A stretch of 64,000 bases of DNA from an uncultured bacterium (GTDB lineage: Bacteria; Bacillota; Negativicutes; Acidaminococcales; Acidaminococcaceae). The notes under the pieces were generated by a model. The model worked only from the letters and a program-made list of their open reading frames with translations. It did not search any database and was not told the DNA's origin. Within the stretch, counting starts at the first letter, position 1, and each line of letters opens with the position of its first letter. The translations under genes were made by a program, and so were the position numbers. Below, piece by piece: positions 7,957 to 16,339 of this stretch. Location of the stretch: contig CAJMQS010000008.1 of NCBI GenBank assembly GCA_905215645.1, positions 10,888 through 74,887 of the forward strand, in the 5' to 3' direction.

Positions 7957-9170
7957 AGATACTGCTCTGTTTCTGTATTTTCTGTATTTTTACTCCAGTC
8001 CGCTGGGTCCTGGCGGAAGATACCGTTTCCCTGTCCGTAAAGGAAGCTCCCGTCCGGGAAGTCCTCCAAAGCATAGCCCAGCTGGCAGGGCGGAATCTGG
8101 TCATGGACGGCCCCATCCCAGGGAGCCTTTCCCTCGAACTCCAAGAGGTCCCTTTCTCACAGGCACTGGCCATAGTCACCCGGAGCCAGGGACTTTTCTG
8201 CCGGGAAGAAGGCAGCACCTTATGGATCGGAGCTCCGGGAAAAAAAGATCCGTTTTTCGGGCAGCTGACCATCCATGCCCTGGAATACATCCCCGCTAAA
8301 GAAACAGCAGAGACCCTTAAGCCGCTTTTTTCTTCTCCTTTGGTCTGGGATCGGGATTCCAATGCCATCTTATTCCATGGGGATCCTCTGGAAGCCCAAC
8401 GGCTGAAGAAAACCCTGGAAGCACTGGATCATCCCTCCCGCCAGATTACCTTGGAAGCCCGGATCCTCTCCCTGGGAGAAACCGCTTCCCGGGAATTGGG
8501 CCTGCAGTGGGACTGGAGCCCCCTGCCGAATCCGCAAGACCGCTCCGGAGATTCCTGGGGCGGCACCCTCCATCTGGGCCATGGCTACCAAGCCGGGTTC
8601 CAGGCCAAACTCAATGCCCTTTGTCAGGAGGGAAAAGCCAAGGTCCTGGCCACCCCCCGGATCATCACCCTGCCCGGCCGGGAAGCCAGTATTTTCATTG
8701 GCGACCATATCCTTGTGGTTACCGAAAAAGTGACCAACAGCACCACCACCAGCACTACCGAATACGTAGATGCTGGTATCCGGCTTTCCTATACGCCCTA
8801 CCTGAGCCGGGACGGACTGATCACCGCCAGGGTCCATACGGAAGTCAGTACCCCCACTCTCATCACTGAGCTGAAGAATTACCGGATCACCAGCCGGACC
8901 GCAGATACCCATGTGCGGCTGCGGGAACGGGAAACCTTGGTCATCGGCGGACTGATCAGTGAACAGGAACAGAAAAAGCTGGAAGAGATCCCGCTCCTGT
9001 CAAAGCTTCCGCTGCTGGGCGAACTTTTCAAATTCCGGAGTACGGCCCGGAACAAGACCGAAGTCTGCATGTTCCTGACTCCCTATCTCAGCGATCCCAA
9101 TCAGCTTCTTTCGGCAGCAGTCCTCCCTGACGCACCCGTTCCAGGAACTGGTGGAGGACCCGTGCCGTGA
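7953..9170 (+). CDS. Type II/IV secretin (PilQ/GspD family), short
   Basis: Secretins form the outer-membrane channel of type IV pilus, type II secretion and DNA-uptake machines. After a signal peptide (about residues 1-21), residues 22-75 resemble the STN/N0 module (VSLSVKEAPVREVLQSIAQ). A NolW-like module spans about 95-150, and the C-terminal secretin domain carries VLATPRIITLPGREASIFIG, the tip-like Ser/Thr stretch TNSTTTSTT, and VIGGLISEQEQKKLEEIPLL. At 405 residues it is much shorter than typical PilQ. ATG at 7953 has GGAGAGG at good spacing; a GTG two codons upstream is too close to it. The 3' end overlaps the convergent Nudix gene by 83 bases. Its presence supports a diderm cell. Confidence 0.93.
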   Translation: MKILLCFCIFCIFTPVRWVLAEDTVSLSVKEAPVREVLQSIAQLAGRNLVMDGPIPGSLSLELQEVPFSQALAIVTRSQGLFCREEGSTLWIGAPGKKDPFFGQLTIHALEYIPAKETAETLKPLFSSPLVWDRDSNAILFHGDPLEAQRLKKTLEALDHPSRQITLEARILSLGETASRELGLQWDWSPLPNPQDRSGDSWGGTLHLGHGYQAGFQAKLNALCQEGKAKVLATPRIITLPGREASIFIGDHILVVTEKVTNSTTTSTTEYVDAGIRLSYTPYLSRDGLITARVHTEVSTPTLITELKNYRITSRTADTHVRLRERETLVIGGLISEQEQKKLEEIPLLSKLPLLGELFKFRSTARNKTEVCMFLTPYLSDPNQLLSAAVLPDAPVPGTGGGPVP

Positions 9171-9756
9171 TTCCCCAGATGATCCGGTTCTTCCAGGGGT
9201 AGAAGAACACTTCATAGCTGCCCCGGATATTCCAACCTTCCTGGAACCCATAGGCCCACTGCCCTGGAAACCCTGGTTCCTGGCGGCTGGCCAGGGACAG
9301 CTTCCCCACCACTGGATGGATGGACAGAAGATCCTTCAGGGGAACGGAAAATACTTCTCCCACTTCCTGCCGATCCAGCTGCAGAGGCACCCGAGCCGGC
9401 AGGATCCCGGCAAAAGGATAGATCAGCGGACCGGAATAGCCATAAAAATAATCCAGTGGACCCAGGATCTGGATTTCTTCTTCAGGGATGCCCAATTCTT
9501 CCCGAGTTTCCCGGAGAGCCGTTGCACAGAGAGAAGGGTCCGTTTCTTCCCGGTGCCCTCCTGGAAAACAGATATCTCCAGGCTGCCAGCTCATATTGGC
9601 CGCCCTGACTTCAAAAAGGATCTCCCATCCGTGTTTGGTCCAGCGCAAGGGCAGGAGGACTGCACTTTCCCACAGACGGAGGGACCGATCCACACGCTGC
9701 CGCTGGTCTTTCCAGAGTCCGGCCAATTGCAGCCGTTGTTCCATTTCCTGACTCAT
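9088..9756 (-). CDS. Nudix hydrolase, CoA-diphosphatase type
   Basis: Nudix enzymes cleave nucleoside diphosphates linked to another moiety. The 222-residue protein has GGHREETDPSLCATALRETR followed by EELGI, the Nudix box. The usual Glu at box position 7 is Asp, as in CoA/acyl-CoA pyrophosphatases (NUDT7/YeaB type), which also carry the PGG-type lead-in seen here. I chose ATG at 9756 (MSQEMEQ) because AGGGAG precedes it at 8 bases; the longer frame adds an unlikely N-terminus. The 3' end overlaps the convergent secretin gene by 83 bases. Substrate specificity is inferred from the box only. Confidence 0.88.
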   Translation of the reverse strand: MSQEMEQRLQLAGLWKDQRQRVDRSLRLWESAVLLPLRWTKHGWEILFEVRAANMSWQPGDICFPGGHREETDPSLCATALRETREELGIPEEEIQILGPLDYFYGYSGPLIYPFAGILPARVPLQLDRQEVGEVFSVPLKDLLSIHPVVGKLSLASRQEPGFPGQWAYGFQEGWNIRGSYEVFFYPWKNRIIWGITARVLHQFLERVRQGGLLPKEADWDR

Positions 9757-9776
9757 AGGGATTCTCCCTTCCATAT

Positions 9777-9805
9777 TTTGTATCGAACATAACAGAATTG
9801 TACAA
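9777..9805 (-). promoter_or_regulatory. Promoter of the Nudix gene
   Basis: On the minus strand, -35 TTGTAC and -10 TACAAA are separated by 17 bases and lie just upstream of the Nudix ribosome site. Confidence 0.5.
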
Positions 9806-9823
9806 TATTTTGTAAAAATGGTA

Positions 9824-9860
9824 AAGAGGGGGTGCTGCACATCTGCAGCACCCCCTCTTG
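9824..9860 (-). terminator. Terminator after ysxC
   Basis: Stem AGAGGGGGTGCTGC/GCAGCACCCCCTCT with a short loop follows directly after the ysxC stop. T-rich sequence follows on the minus strand. Confidence 0.85.
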
Positions 9861-10508
9861 TCAGTTGTTTTTCTCTGAAGGAGAAAGATGTTCCATGATC
9901 CGGTTGATCAATTCCTTCCGCGTCGTATGGCTGGTAGAGCTGTAGGTCATGATCTGCTCATCCCGCAGCCCGAAGGTCTTCTGATACAGTGCCTTCTGGC
10001 TGGCCACAGCCCCCTTGCTGAGTTTGTCGCTTTTGGTCAGGATCACCATGATGGGCAGTCCCAGATTCAGCAGCCACTGGTAGCAGTCGATATCGCTTTC
10101 CATAGGTGCATGGCGGATATCCATCAGCACACAGACCAGTTTCAGGTACTGGGAATTCTCCATGTACTTGCAGATAAAAGCTGACCACTGTTCCTTGTTG
10201 CCCTTGCTGGTCCGGGCAAAACCATACCCTGGCAGGTCCACTGCATAATAGGTATGCCGTTCCACTTTTTCTTCCTGCTGCCGTTTGGCCTGGAAGGAAT
10301 AAAAGTTGATGGTCTGTGTCTTGCCAGGAGAACTGCTGACCCTGGCAAGGCCCTTCCGCCTTGCCAGGGAATTCAGCAGAGAAGATTTTCCCACATTGCT
10401 CCGCCCGATAAAGGCCACTTCATCAATGGTATCCTGGGGATACTGGGTCGCTTTTACAGCAGAAGCCACATAGGACGCTCCGATGATGTCCCACTGATTC
10501 GCTCCCAT
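9861..10508 (-). CDS. ysxC: Ribosome biogenesis GTPase YsxC/EngB
   Basis: A 215-residue GTPase needed for assembly of the 50S subunit. G1 is GRSNVGKSSLLN (near residue 33), G2 region TPGKTQTINFY-like (SSPGKTQTINFY), G3 DLPGYGFA, G4 TKSDKLSK. Length and motif order match the EngB group. The ATG lies one base after the lon stop, so it is the last gene of a lon-ysxC unit. The strong hairpin beyond it closes the operon. Confidence 0.96.
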   Translation of the reverse strand: MGANQWDIIGASYVASAVKATQYPQDTIDEVAFIGRSNVGKSSLLNSLARRKGLARVSSSPGKTQTINFYSFQAKRQQEEKVERHTYYAVDLPGYGFARTSKGNKEQWSAFICKYMENSQYLKLVCVLMDIRHAPMESDIDCYQWLLNLGLPIMVILTKSDKLSKGAVASQKALYQKTFGLRDEQIMTYSSTSHTTRKELINRIMEHLSPSEKNN

Positions 10509-10509
10509 A

Positions 10510-12828
10510 TCACGCCTCCAGGGCCAGCTTGGTCACCTGGTCCATGCTGTCCACCGGAATAAAGGTCATATCGTTCCGGACCTTTTCCGGGATCTCTTCC
10601 AGATCCTGCTGGTTCTGGCGAGGAATCAGCACGGTCTTTACCCGATAGCGATGGGCTGCCAGGACTTTTTCCTTCAAACCCCCGATGGGCAGCACATGGC
10701 CGGTGATGGTGATTTCCCCGGTCATGGCCAGGTCCGCCTTGACTTTTCTCTTGGTCAGGGCGCTTTCCATGGCGGTCGCCATGGTGATACCCGCAGAAGG
10801 ACCATCTTTGGGGATGGCGCCTTCCGGTACATGGATATGGATATCCACCTTTTCATTGAAGTCCGGATCCAGTCCCAATTCCTTGGACCGGGAACGAATG
10901 TAGGTAAAGGCCGCCTGGGCACTTTCCTTCATCACGTCCCCCAATTGGCCGGTGAGGACCAGTTTGCCCTTGCCTTCACAGACCACCACTTCGATTTTCA
11001 GCAGTTCGCCGCCCACACTGGTCCAAGCCAGCCCGGTGCAGACCCCTACTTCCGATTTGGCCCGCATATCGCTTTCCAGGAAAATGGCCGGCCCCAGGTA
11101 ATCCTTCAGATGGGCTGGTGTCACACTGACCTTTGCCACTCCGTCTTCTACGATTTTCCGCGCCGCTTTCCGGCAGATAGTGGCGATTTTCCGTTCCAGG
11201 TTCCGCACACCGGCTTCCCGGGTGTAATCTCGGATGATATGCTGGATGGAGGCCGCACCCAGGCTCAGCTGTTTTCCGGTCAGTCCATTGGCCTTCCGTT
11301 CCTTGGGCAGCAGATGGAGCTGGGCAATCTTCAATTTCTCCTCATCGGTATAACTGGAAAGCTCGATGACTTCCAACCGGTCCAAGAGAGCCGGCGGGAT
11401 GGTCTCCACCGTATTGGCCGTGACGATCCAAAACACATTGCTCATATCATAAGGGAACTCGATGTAATGGTCGCTGAAATGGCTGTTCTGTTCTGGGTCC
11501 AGCACTTCCAGCAGCGCCGAAGCCGGATCTCCCCGGAAGTCGGCCCCCATCTTATCCACTTCATCCAGCAGGAATACCGGGTTGTCGCTGCCGCAGTCGA
11601 TCATCCCATTGATGAGACGGCCGGGCATGGCACCGATATAGGTCCGGCGGTGGCCCCGGATTTCCGCTTCATCCCGGATTCCTCCCAAACTGATCCGGGT
11701 GAATTTCCGGTTCACAGCCCGGGCAATGCTCTGGGCCAGGCTGGTCTTGCCCACGCCAGGAGGTCCCACCAGGCAGATGATAGGTCCCCGATTGCTGTGG
11801 GTAAGCGCCCGCACTGCCAGATAATCCAGGATCCGTTCCTTGACTTTCTTCAGGCCGTAATGGTCCTTGTCCAGTACAGCAGCGGCCTTCTTCAGATCAT
11901 AGTTGTCCTGGGTCATCTTCCCCCAGGGCAGGCTCAGCACCGTATCCAGGTAGTTCCGGATCACCGCGCTTTCCGCCATCATGGGAGGCATTTTGTACAG
12001 CCGGTCCAGTTCCTTGTCCATTTTTTCCTGGACATCCTTGGGCAGCTTGAGCTTCTTCATCTTTTCCTGGTATTCCTTGACTTCGGAGCCCTTTTCGCCT
12101 CCTTCGTCCAGTTCCTTGTTGATGGTTTTCAGCTGCTCCCGCAGATAGTATTCCCGCTGGTTCTGCTCGATCTGTTTCCTGACCTGCTGGGAAATATCCT
12201 TCTCCAGGTTGACGATTTCCAGTTCCTTGCACAGATCCCCATAGAGCAGATGCAGCCGTTCCTTTACATCCACGGCTTCCAGGAGTTTTTCCTTATCTGC
12301 AATGTCGATGGTCAGATAGCCGGCGATCATATCGGCAATCTTGCCCGGATCTGGCTGGTCCTTGAAGGTGAGCAGAACTTCCGTGTTCACCTTTTTGCTG
12401 GCCAGCACCCACTGTTCGAAAGTTTCCACCAGCATCCGCTTCAGGGCTTCCACTTCGTTGGAGTGGTCGTTGACATCTTCCCGTTCAGCCACATAGGCCT
12501 CAAGGTTCATGCCTACAGCATCCACCACAGAAATCACTTCCACCCGGCTCAATCCTTCCACCAGGATCCGCATGGCCCCGTTGGGAAGCTTCAGCAGCTG
12601 TTTGATTTCCGCAATGACTCCGAAATTATACAGGCTCTTGGCCGTAGGATCATTTTCTTCTGCGGACCGCTGGGTCACCAGCAGGATCCGCTTTCCCATA
12701 TTCATGGCACTTTCCACTGCCTTGATGGAACGGTCTCTTCCCACATCCAGGTTGATGATCATCCCGGGAAAAACGATGATTCCCCGCAGAGGCAGCAAGG
12801 GCAGTCTCATGGTATTTGCTTCCAACAT
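10510..12828 (-). CDS. lon: ATP-dependent protease La (Lon)
   Basis: Lon is a homo-oligomeric cytoplasmic AAA+ serine protease that degrades misfolded and regulatory proteins. The protein (772 residues from this start) has the N-terminal LPLLPLRGIIVFPGM, the coiled region around QQVRKQIEQNQREYYLREQL, Walker A GPPGVGKTSLAQ, Walker B VFLLDEVDKMG, and the protease domain with the catalytic Ser in PKDGPSAGITMATA and the Lys about 43 residues later. Start choice is uncertain: ATG at 12828 has AAGGA 11 bases upstream, GTG at 12837 is too close to it, and an internal ATG (MRLPLLPL) has GGAAG. It is separated from clpX by a terminator and coupled to ysxC. Confidence 0.96.
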   Translation of the reverse strand: MLEANTMRLPLLPLRGIIVFPGMIINLDVGRDRSIKAVESAMNMGKRILLVTQRSAEENDPTAKSLYNFGVIAEIKQLLKLPNGAMRILVEGLSRVEVISVVDAVGMNLEAYVAEREDVNDHSNEVEALKRMLVETFEQWVLASKKVNTEVLLTFKDQPDPGKIADMIAGYLTIDIADKEKLLEAVDVKERLHLLYGDLCKELEIVNLEKDISQQVRKQIEQNQREYYLREQLKTINKELDEGGEKGSEVKEYQEKMKKLKLPKDVQEKMDKELDRLYKMPPMMAESAVIRNYLDTVLSLPWGKMTQDNYDLKKAAAVLDKDHYGLKKVKERILDYLAVRALTHSNRGPIICLVGPPGVGKTSLAQSIARAVNRKFTRISLGGIRDEAEIRGHRRTYIGAMPGRLINGMIDCGSDNPVFLLDEVDKMGADFRGDPASALLEVLDPEQNSHFSDHYIEFPYDMSNVFWIVTANTVETIPPALLDRLEVIELSSYTDEEKLKIAQLHLLPKERKANGLTGKQLSLGAASIQHIIRDYTREAGVRNLERKIATICRKAARKIVEDGVAKVSVTPAHLKDYLGPAIFLESDMRAKSEVGVCTGLAWTSVGGELLKIEVVVCEGKGKLVLTGQLGDVMKESAQAAFTYIRSRSKELGLDPDFNEKVDIHIHVPEGAIPKDGPSAGITMATAMESALTKRKVKADLAMTGEITITGHVLPIGGLKEKVLAAHRYRVKTVLIPRQNQQDLEEIPEKVRNDMTFIPVDSMDQVTKLALEA

Positions 12829-12854
12829 CTTTCTCACCGTCCTTATTGGATAGA

Positions 12855-12894
12855 GAAAAAGGGAAAAGGGATGCCGGCACCCCTTTTCCTTTTT
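12855..12894 (-). terminator. Terminator between clpX and lon
   Basis: AAAAAGGGAAAAGGG and CCCTTTTCC(T)TTTT form a long A/T-flanked hairpin around a GC-rich loop, touching the clpX stop codon. Some readthrough into lon is possible. Confidence 0.75.
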
Positions 12895-14166
12895 CTAGGC
12901 ATTCTTTCTTGTATCGTTATTTTCCTGCTTCAACAGCAGCTTGGGGTCCTTGTGCTTCGTTACCACATCTGCTGTCACAATGCATTTTTCCACATTATCC
13001 CGGCTGGGGACTTCGTACATCACATTCTTCATGATGCCTTCGATGATGGCCCGCAGCCCTCTGGCTCCGGCGTTCCGTGCCAGGGCTTCATGGGCGATGG
13101 CTTTCAGGGCATCATCTTCGAAATCCAGTTCCACATGGTCCATAGCCAAGAGATGTTCATACTGTTTGGTCAGCGCATTCTTCGGTTCCGTCAGGATCCG
13201 GATCAGGGCCTTCTCATCCAGATTGTCCAGAGTCACCACCACTGGCAGCCGTCCCACGAATTCAGGAATCAGCCCATACTTCACGAAGTCTTCCGGCAGT
13301 ACATGACGGAAAGGATTTTCGCTTTTCTTTTCCGCTTGGGTGGGGATATCTGCGCCGAAGCCCATGCTCTTTTTCCCAGTACGGGCATTGATCACGTTCT
13401 CCAATCCGGCAAAAGCTCCTCCGCAGATGAAGAGGATGTTGGTGGTATCGATTTGGATCAGTTCCTGGTGGGGGTGTTTCCGACCTCCCTGAGGGGGCAC
13501 ATTGGCCACCGTCCCTTCCAGGATCTTCAGCAGCGCCTGCTGGACCCCTTCCCCGGATACATCTCGGGTAATGGAAGGATTCTCGGACTTCCGGGAAATC
13601 TTGTCGATCTCATCGATATAAACGATTCCCCGTTCCGCCCGTTCGATATCATAATCTGCATTTTGGATCAGCCGGAGCAGGATGTTTTCCACATCTTCTC
13701 CTACATAACCGGCCTCAGTGAGGCTGGTGGCATCCGCAATGGCAAAGGGGACTTTCAGGATCTTGGCCAGGGTCTGGGCCAGGAGGGTCTTGCCGCTGCC
13801 TGTGGGTCCCAGCATCAGGATATTGGATTTCTGCAATTCCACATCCTGGTGATGCCCCTGTTCATAGTTGATCCGTTTGTAATGGTTGTAGACTGCTACC
13901 GCCAGGGTCTTCTTGGCGTCTTCCTGTCCGATGACATATTCGTCCAGGATGGCCTTGATTTCCTTAGGCTTGGGCAGATCCGTGATGGTTTCTTCCGCCG
14001 GCCCCTTCAGGTCTTTTTCCAGCATCTCATTGCACAGGGCAATACACTCATCACAGATAAATACATTGTGTCCGGCGATCAGTTTCTTTACCTGGCTCTG
14101 CTTTTTCCCGCAGAAAGAACAGGTATAGTCCGGTCCCTCCAGACCATTTTTATCATCGTAACCCAT
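12895..14166 (-). CDS. clpX: ATP-dependent Clp protease ATP-binding subunit ClpX
   Basis: ClpX is the AAA+ unfoldase that feeds substrates to ClpP. The 423-residue protein has the N-terminal zinc-binding domain (CSFCGKKQ ... CDECIALC, residues 16-44), Walker A GPTGSGKTLLAQ near residue 118, Walker B VYIDEIDKI, the pore GYVGED motif and IGF-like ClpP-docking loop region. It follows clpP by 41 bases on the same strand, as in many Firmicutes. All key residues appear intact. Confidence 0.98.
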   Translation of the reverse strand: MGYDDKNGLEGPDYTCSFCGKKQSQVKKLIAGHNVFICDECIALCNEMLEKDLKGPAEETITDLPKPKEIKAILDEYVIGQEDAKKTLAVAVYNHYKRINYEQGHHQDVELQKSNILMLGPTGSGKTLLAQTLAKILKVPFAIADATSLTEAGYVGEDVENILLRLIQNADYDIERAERGIVYIDEIDKISRKSENPSITRDVSGEGVQQALLKILEGTVANVPPQGGRKHPHQELIQIDTTNILFICGGAFAGLENVINARTGKKSMGFGADIPTQAEKKSENPFRHVLPEDFVKYGLIPEFVGRLPVVVTLDNLDEKALIRILTEPKNALTKQYEHLLAMDHVELDFEDDALKAIAHEALARNAGARGLRAIIEGIMKNVMYEVPSRDNVEKCIVTADVVTKHKDPKLLLKQENNDTRKNA

Positions 14167-14207
14167 CTGAAACCCTCCTTACAGCTAGGGCAAGATGGTC
14201 TCACCCC

Positions 14208-14801
14208 TTATTTTTGGGTCTTGATCTGATGGACCACCTGGTCGATCAGACCGTACTTCTCGGCTTCCACAGCCGTCATGAAATGATCCCGTTCCGTATC
14301 CAGACGGATCTGTTCCGGGGTCTGACCGGTGTGGTGGGCCAGGATTTCATTCATCTCTTCCCGGATCCGCAGGATCTCGCGGGCATGGATCTCAATGTCC
14401 GTGGCCTGGCCCTGTGCTCCTCCCAGAGGCTGATGGATCATCACTCTGGAATGGGGCAGGGCATAGCGTTTTCCCTTGGTCCCGGCCGCCAGCAGTACAG
14501 AAGCCATGGATGCCGCCATCCCTACACAGATGGTGGAGACATCCGGGCGGATGTACTGCATGGTGTCATAAATCGCCAGCCCGGCGCTGACACTGCCGCC
14601 AGGGCTGTTGATATAGAGATGGACATCCTTATCCGGATTCTCGGATTCCAGGAACAGCAGCTGGGCGATGATCAGGTTGGCCATATGGTCTTCGATTTCT
14701 CCGGTGACGAAGATGATGCGGTCCTTCAGCAGCCGGGAATAGATATCATAGCTCCGTTCGCCCTTACTGGTCTGTTCCACCACAATAGGCACATAGCTCA
14801 T
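14208..14801 (-). CDS. clpP: ATP-dependent Clp protease proteolytic subunit ClpP
   Basis: ClpP is the tetradecameric serine peptidase of ClpXP/ClpAP. The 197-residue protein shows the catalytic Ser in GMAASMASVLLAAG, His in RVMIHQPLGG, and Asp further on in the expected position (LDTERDHFM region). ATG at 14801 (MSYVPIVVEQ) is chosen because GGAGG lies 8 bases upstream; a GTG three codons earlier overlaps the ribosome site. It lies 20 bases after tig and is cotranscribed with tig and clpX. Confidence 0.97.
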   Translation of the reverse strand: MSYVPIVVEQTSKGERSYDIYSRLLKDRIIFVTGEIEDHMANLIIAQLLFLESENPDKDVHLYINSPGGSVSAGLAIYDTMQYIRPDVSTICVGMAASMASVLLAAGTKGKRYALPHSRVMIHQPLGGAQGQATDIEIHAREILRIREEMNEILAHHTGQTPEQIRLDTERDHFMTAVEAEKYGLIDQVVHQIKTQK

Positions 14802-14821
14802 GCCGTCCACCTCCAGCGGTT

Positions 14822-16150
14822 TTATTTTTCTTCTTTGGCTTCTTCAGCAGCTTCAGCCTTGGGAGCATTCTTGGCGCTGTCGATGACCAGGCGGGCAGCT
14901 TTCCGGCGGGCAATATTGCTCACCAGGACGGCCAGGGAACCATTTTCCTTGACGATCTTTTCCACCTGTTTCAGGGTAGCCCCATGCATAGCAGCCAACT
15001 GTTCCATTTCGGCCTTGATTTCTTCTTCGCTGACCTTGATTTCTTCCTTCAGAGCAATGGCGTCCAGGACCAGATCGGTCTTGATGTTTTCCAGAGCCAC
15101 CGGTTTCTGTTCATCCCGGTAGGTCTTCACATCCTTGCCCAGATACTGCAGGTACAGAGGCAGACTCATCTTGTGGGCCTGGAGGTTCATGGCCAGTTCA
15201 TCCATCATCTGGTTGGCCCGCTGGGTCACCATCACATCAGGCACTTCGAATTTGGCATTTTCCACAGCCTTTTTGATCAGGTTGGTTTCATAGTCGGACT
15301 GAGCCCGCTGGGCTTCCGCCTTCTTCAGACGGTCCATGGTCTTTTCCCGGAATTCAGCCACGGTTTTGCTGTCGCTGTTGGCAGCGATCAGTTCATCGGT
15401 GATTTCGGGAACTTCCTTGACTTTCACATCCTGGACAGTGACTTTGAACACAGCCTTCTTGCCAGCCAGTTCCTTAGAGAAGTAGTCTTCCGGGAAGGTA
15501 GCGTTTACGTCCGTGGAATCGCCCTTCTTCAGGCCCACCAGCTGATCTTCGAAGCCGGGGATGAAGCTGTTGCTGCCCACTTCCAGAGGATAGCCCTTGC
15601 CTTCGCCGCCTTCAAAAGCTTCGCCGTCAATGGTGCCAGCAAAGTCGATGATGGCCAGGTCGCCTTTTTCCAGAGCCTTGCCTTCCGGAGCTTCTACCAT
15701 CTTGGAAGCCCGTTTCTGCAGGTTCTCTACTTCTTTATCCACATCAGCGTCGGTGATTTCCTTTTCTTCCTTCACCACGTCCAGGTCTTTATACTGGCCC
15801 AGTTCCGGTTCCGGACGCAGGGTGACCACCAGGGTCATTTCCATGGGCTGGCCTTCTTCGAACTTGGAATCTTTGATTTCGGGATCGGAAACAGGCACCC
15901 ATTTGTTTTCTTTCAAGGTTTCTCTATATTCACTGTTGGCAGCGATTTCAAAAGCTTCTTCTTTGATGGCATCTTTGCCTACGTGCAGTTCCAGCACACG
16001 ACGGGGAGCTTTGCCCTTACGGAAGCCAGGGATCGTGACCTGCTTGTTGATCTTGGCAACTGCTTTTTCAAAAGCCTTGGCTACGTCTTCTACCGGCAAA
16101 GTGACTTTCAGAGTTGCTTCATTACCTTTTCTTTCTACAGAAACGCTCAT
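14822..16150 (-). CDS. tig: Trigger factor (ribosome-associated chaperone/prolyl isomerase)
   Basis: Trigger factor docks at the ribosome exit tunnel and shields nascent chains. The 442-residue protein has the ribosome-binding signature GFRKGKAPR near residues 43-51, the FKBP-type prolyl isomerase domain in the middle (GDLAIIDFAGTIDGEAFEGG), and the long helical C-terminal chaperone arm. An acidic tail rich in Ala/Glu ends the protein. GAGGAGG precedes the ATG. It is the first gene of the tig-clpP-clpX cluster. Confidence 0.97.
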   Translation of the reverse strand: MSVSVERKGNEATLKVTLPVEDVAKAFEKAVAKINKQVTIPGFRKGKAPRRVLELHVGKDAIKEEAFEIAANSEYRETLKENKWVPVSDPEIKDSKFEEGQPMEMTLVVTLRPEPELGQYKDLDVVKEEKEITDADVDKEVENLQKRASKMVEAPEGKALEKGDLAIIDFAGTIDGEAFEGGEGKGYPLEVGSNSFIPGFEDQLVGLKKGDSTDVNATFPEDYFSKELAGKKAVFKVTVQDVKVKEVPEITDELIAANSDSKTVAEFREKTMDRLKKAEAQRAQSDYETNLIKKAVENAKFEVPDVMVTQRANQMMDELAMNLQAHKMSLPLYLQYLGKDVKTYRDEQKPVALENIKTDLVLDAIALKEEIKVSEEEIKAEMEQLAAMHGATLKQVEKIVKENGSLAVLVSNIARRKAARLVIDSAKNAPKAEAAEEAKEEK

Positions 16151-16293
16151 TTAAAAAAATCCTCCTCACATGCTGTCAGCCATTCTCTTGTATCATGCTT
16201 AACAGTCTGTCTGTAATTGCTTAAAAAACCGCTCATATAGCATAGCACAAAAGGTGGAAATAAGCAACCAAAAGTCAGACTTTCCTTGCAAAA

Positions 16294-16331
16294 GAAAGAC
16301 TCTCCCTGCGAGGAAACAGGGAGAGTCCTTT
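16294..16331 (-). terminator. Terminator after the alanine/glycine symporter gene
   Basis: GACTCTCCCTG and CAGGGAGAGTC form an 11-bp stem; on the minus strand it is followed by TTTCTTTT. It closes the symporter gene; the adjacent 16150-16290 region holds the tig leader. Confidence 0.85.
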
Positions 16332-16339
16332 GGGAAAAA

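Noticed and set aside
10651..14229. A 1192-codon open frame on the plus strand across lon and clpX
   Set aside because: It is the antisense of two intact, highly conserved genes. The absence of stops follows from codon bias of the real genes; it has no ribosome site and His/Phe/Gln-rich nonsense composition.
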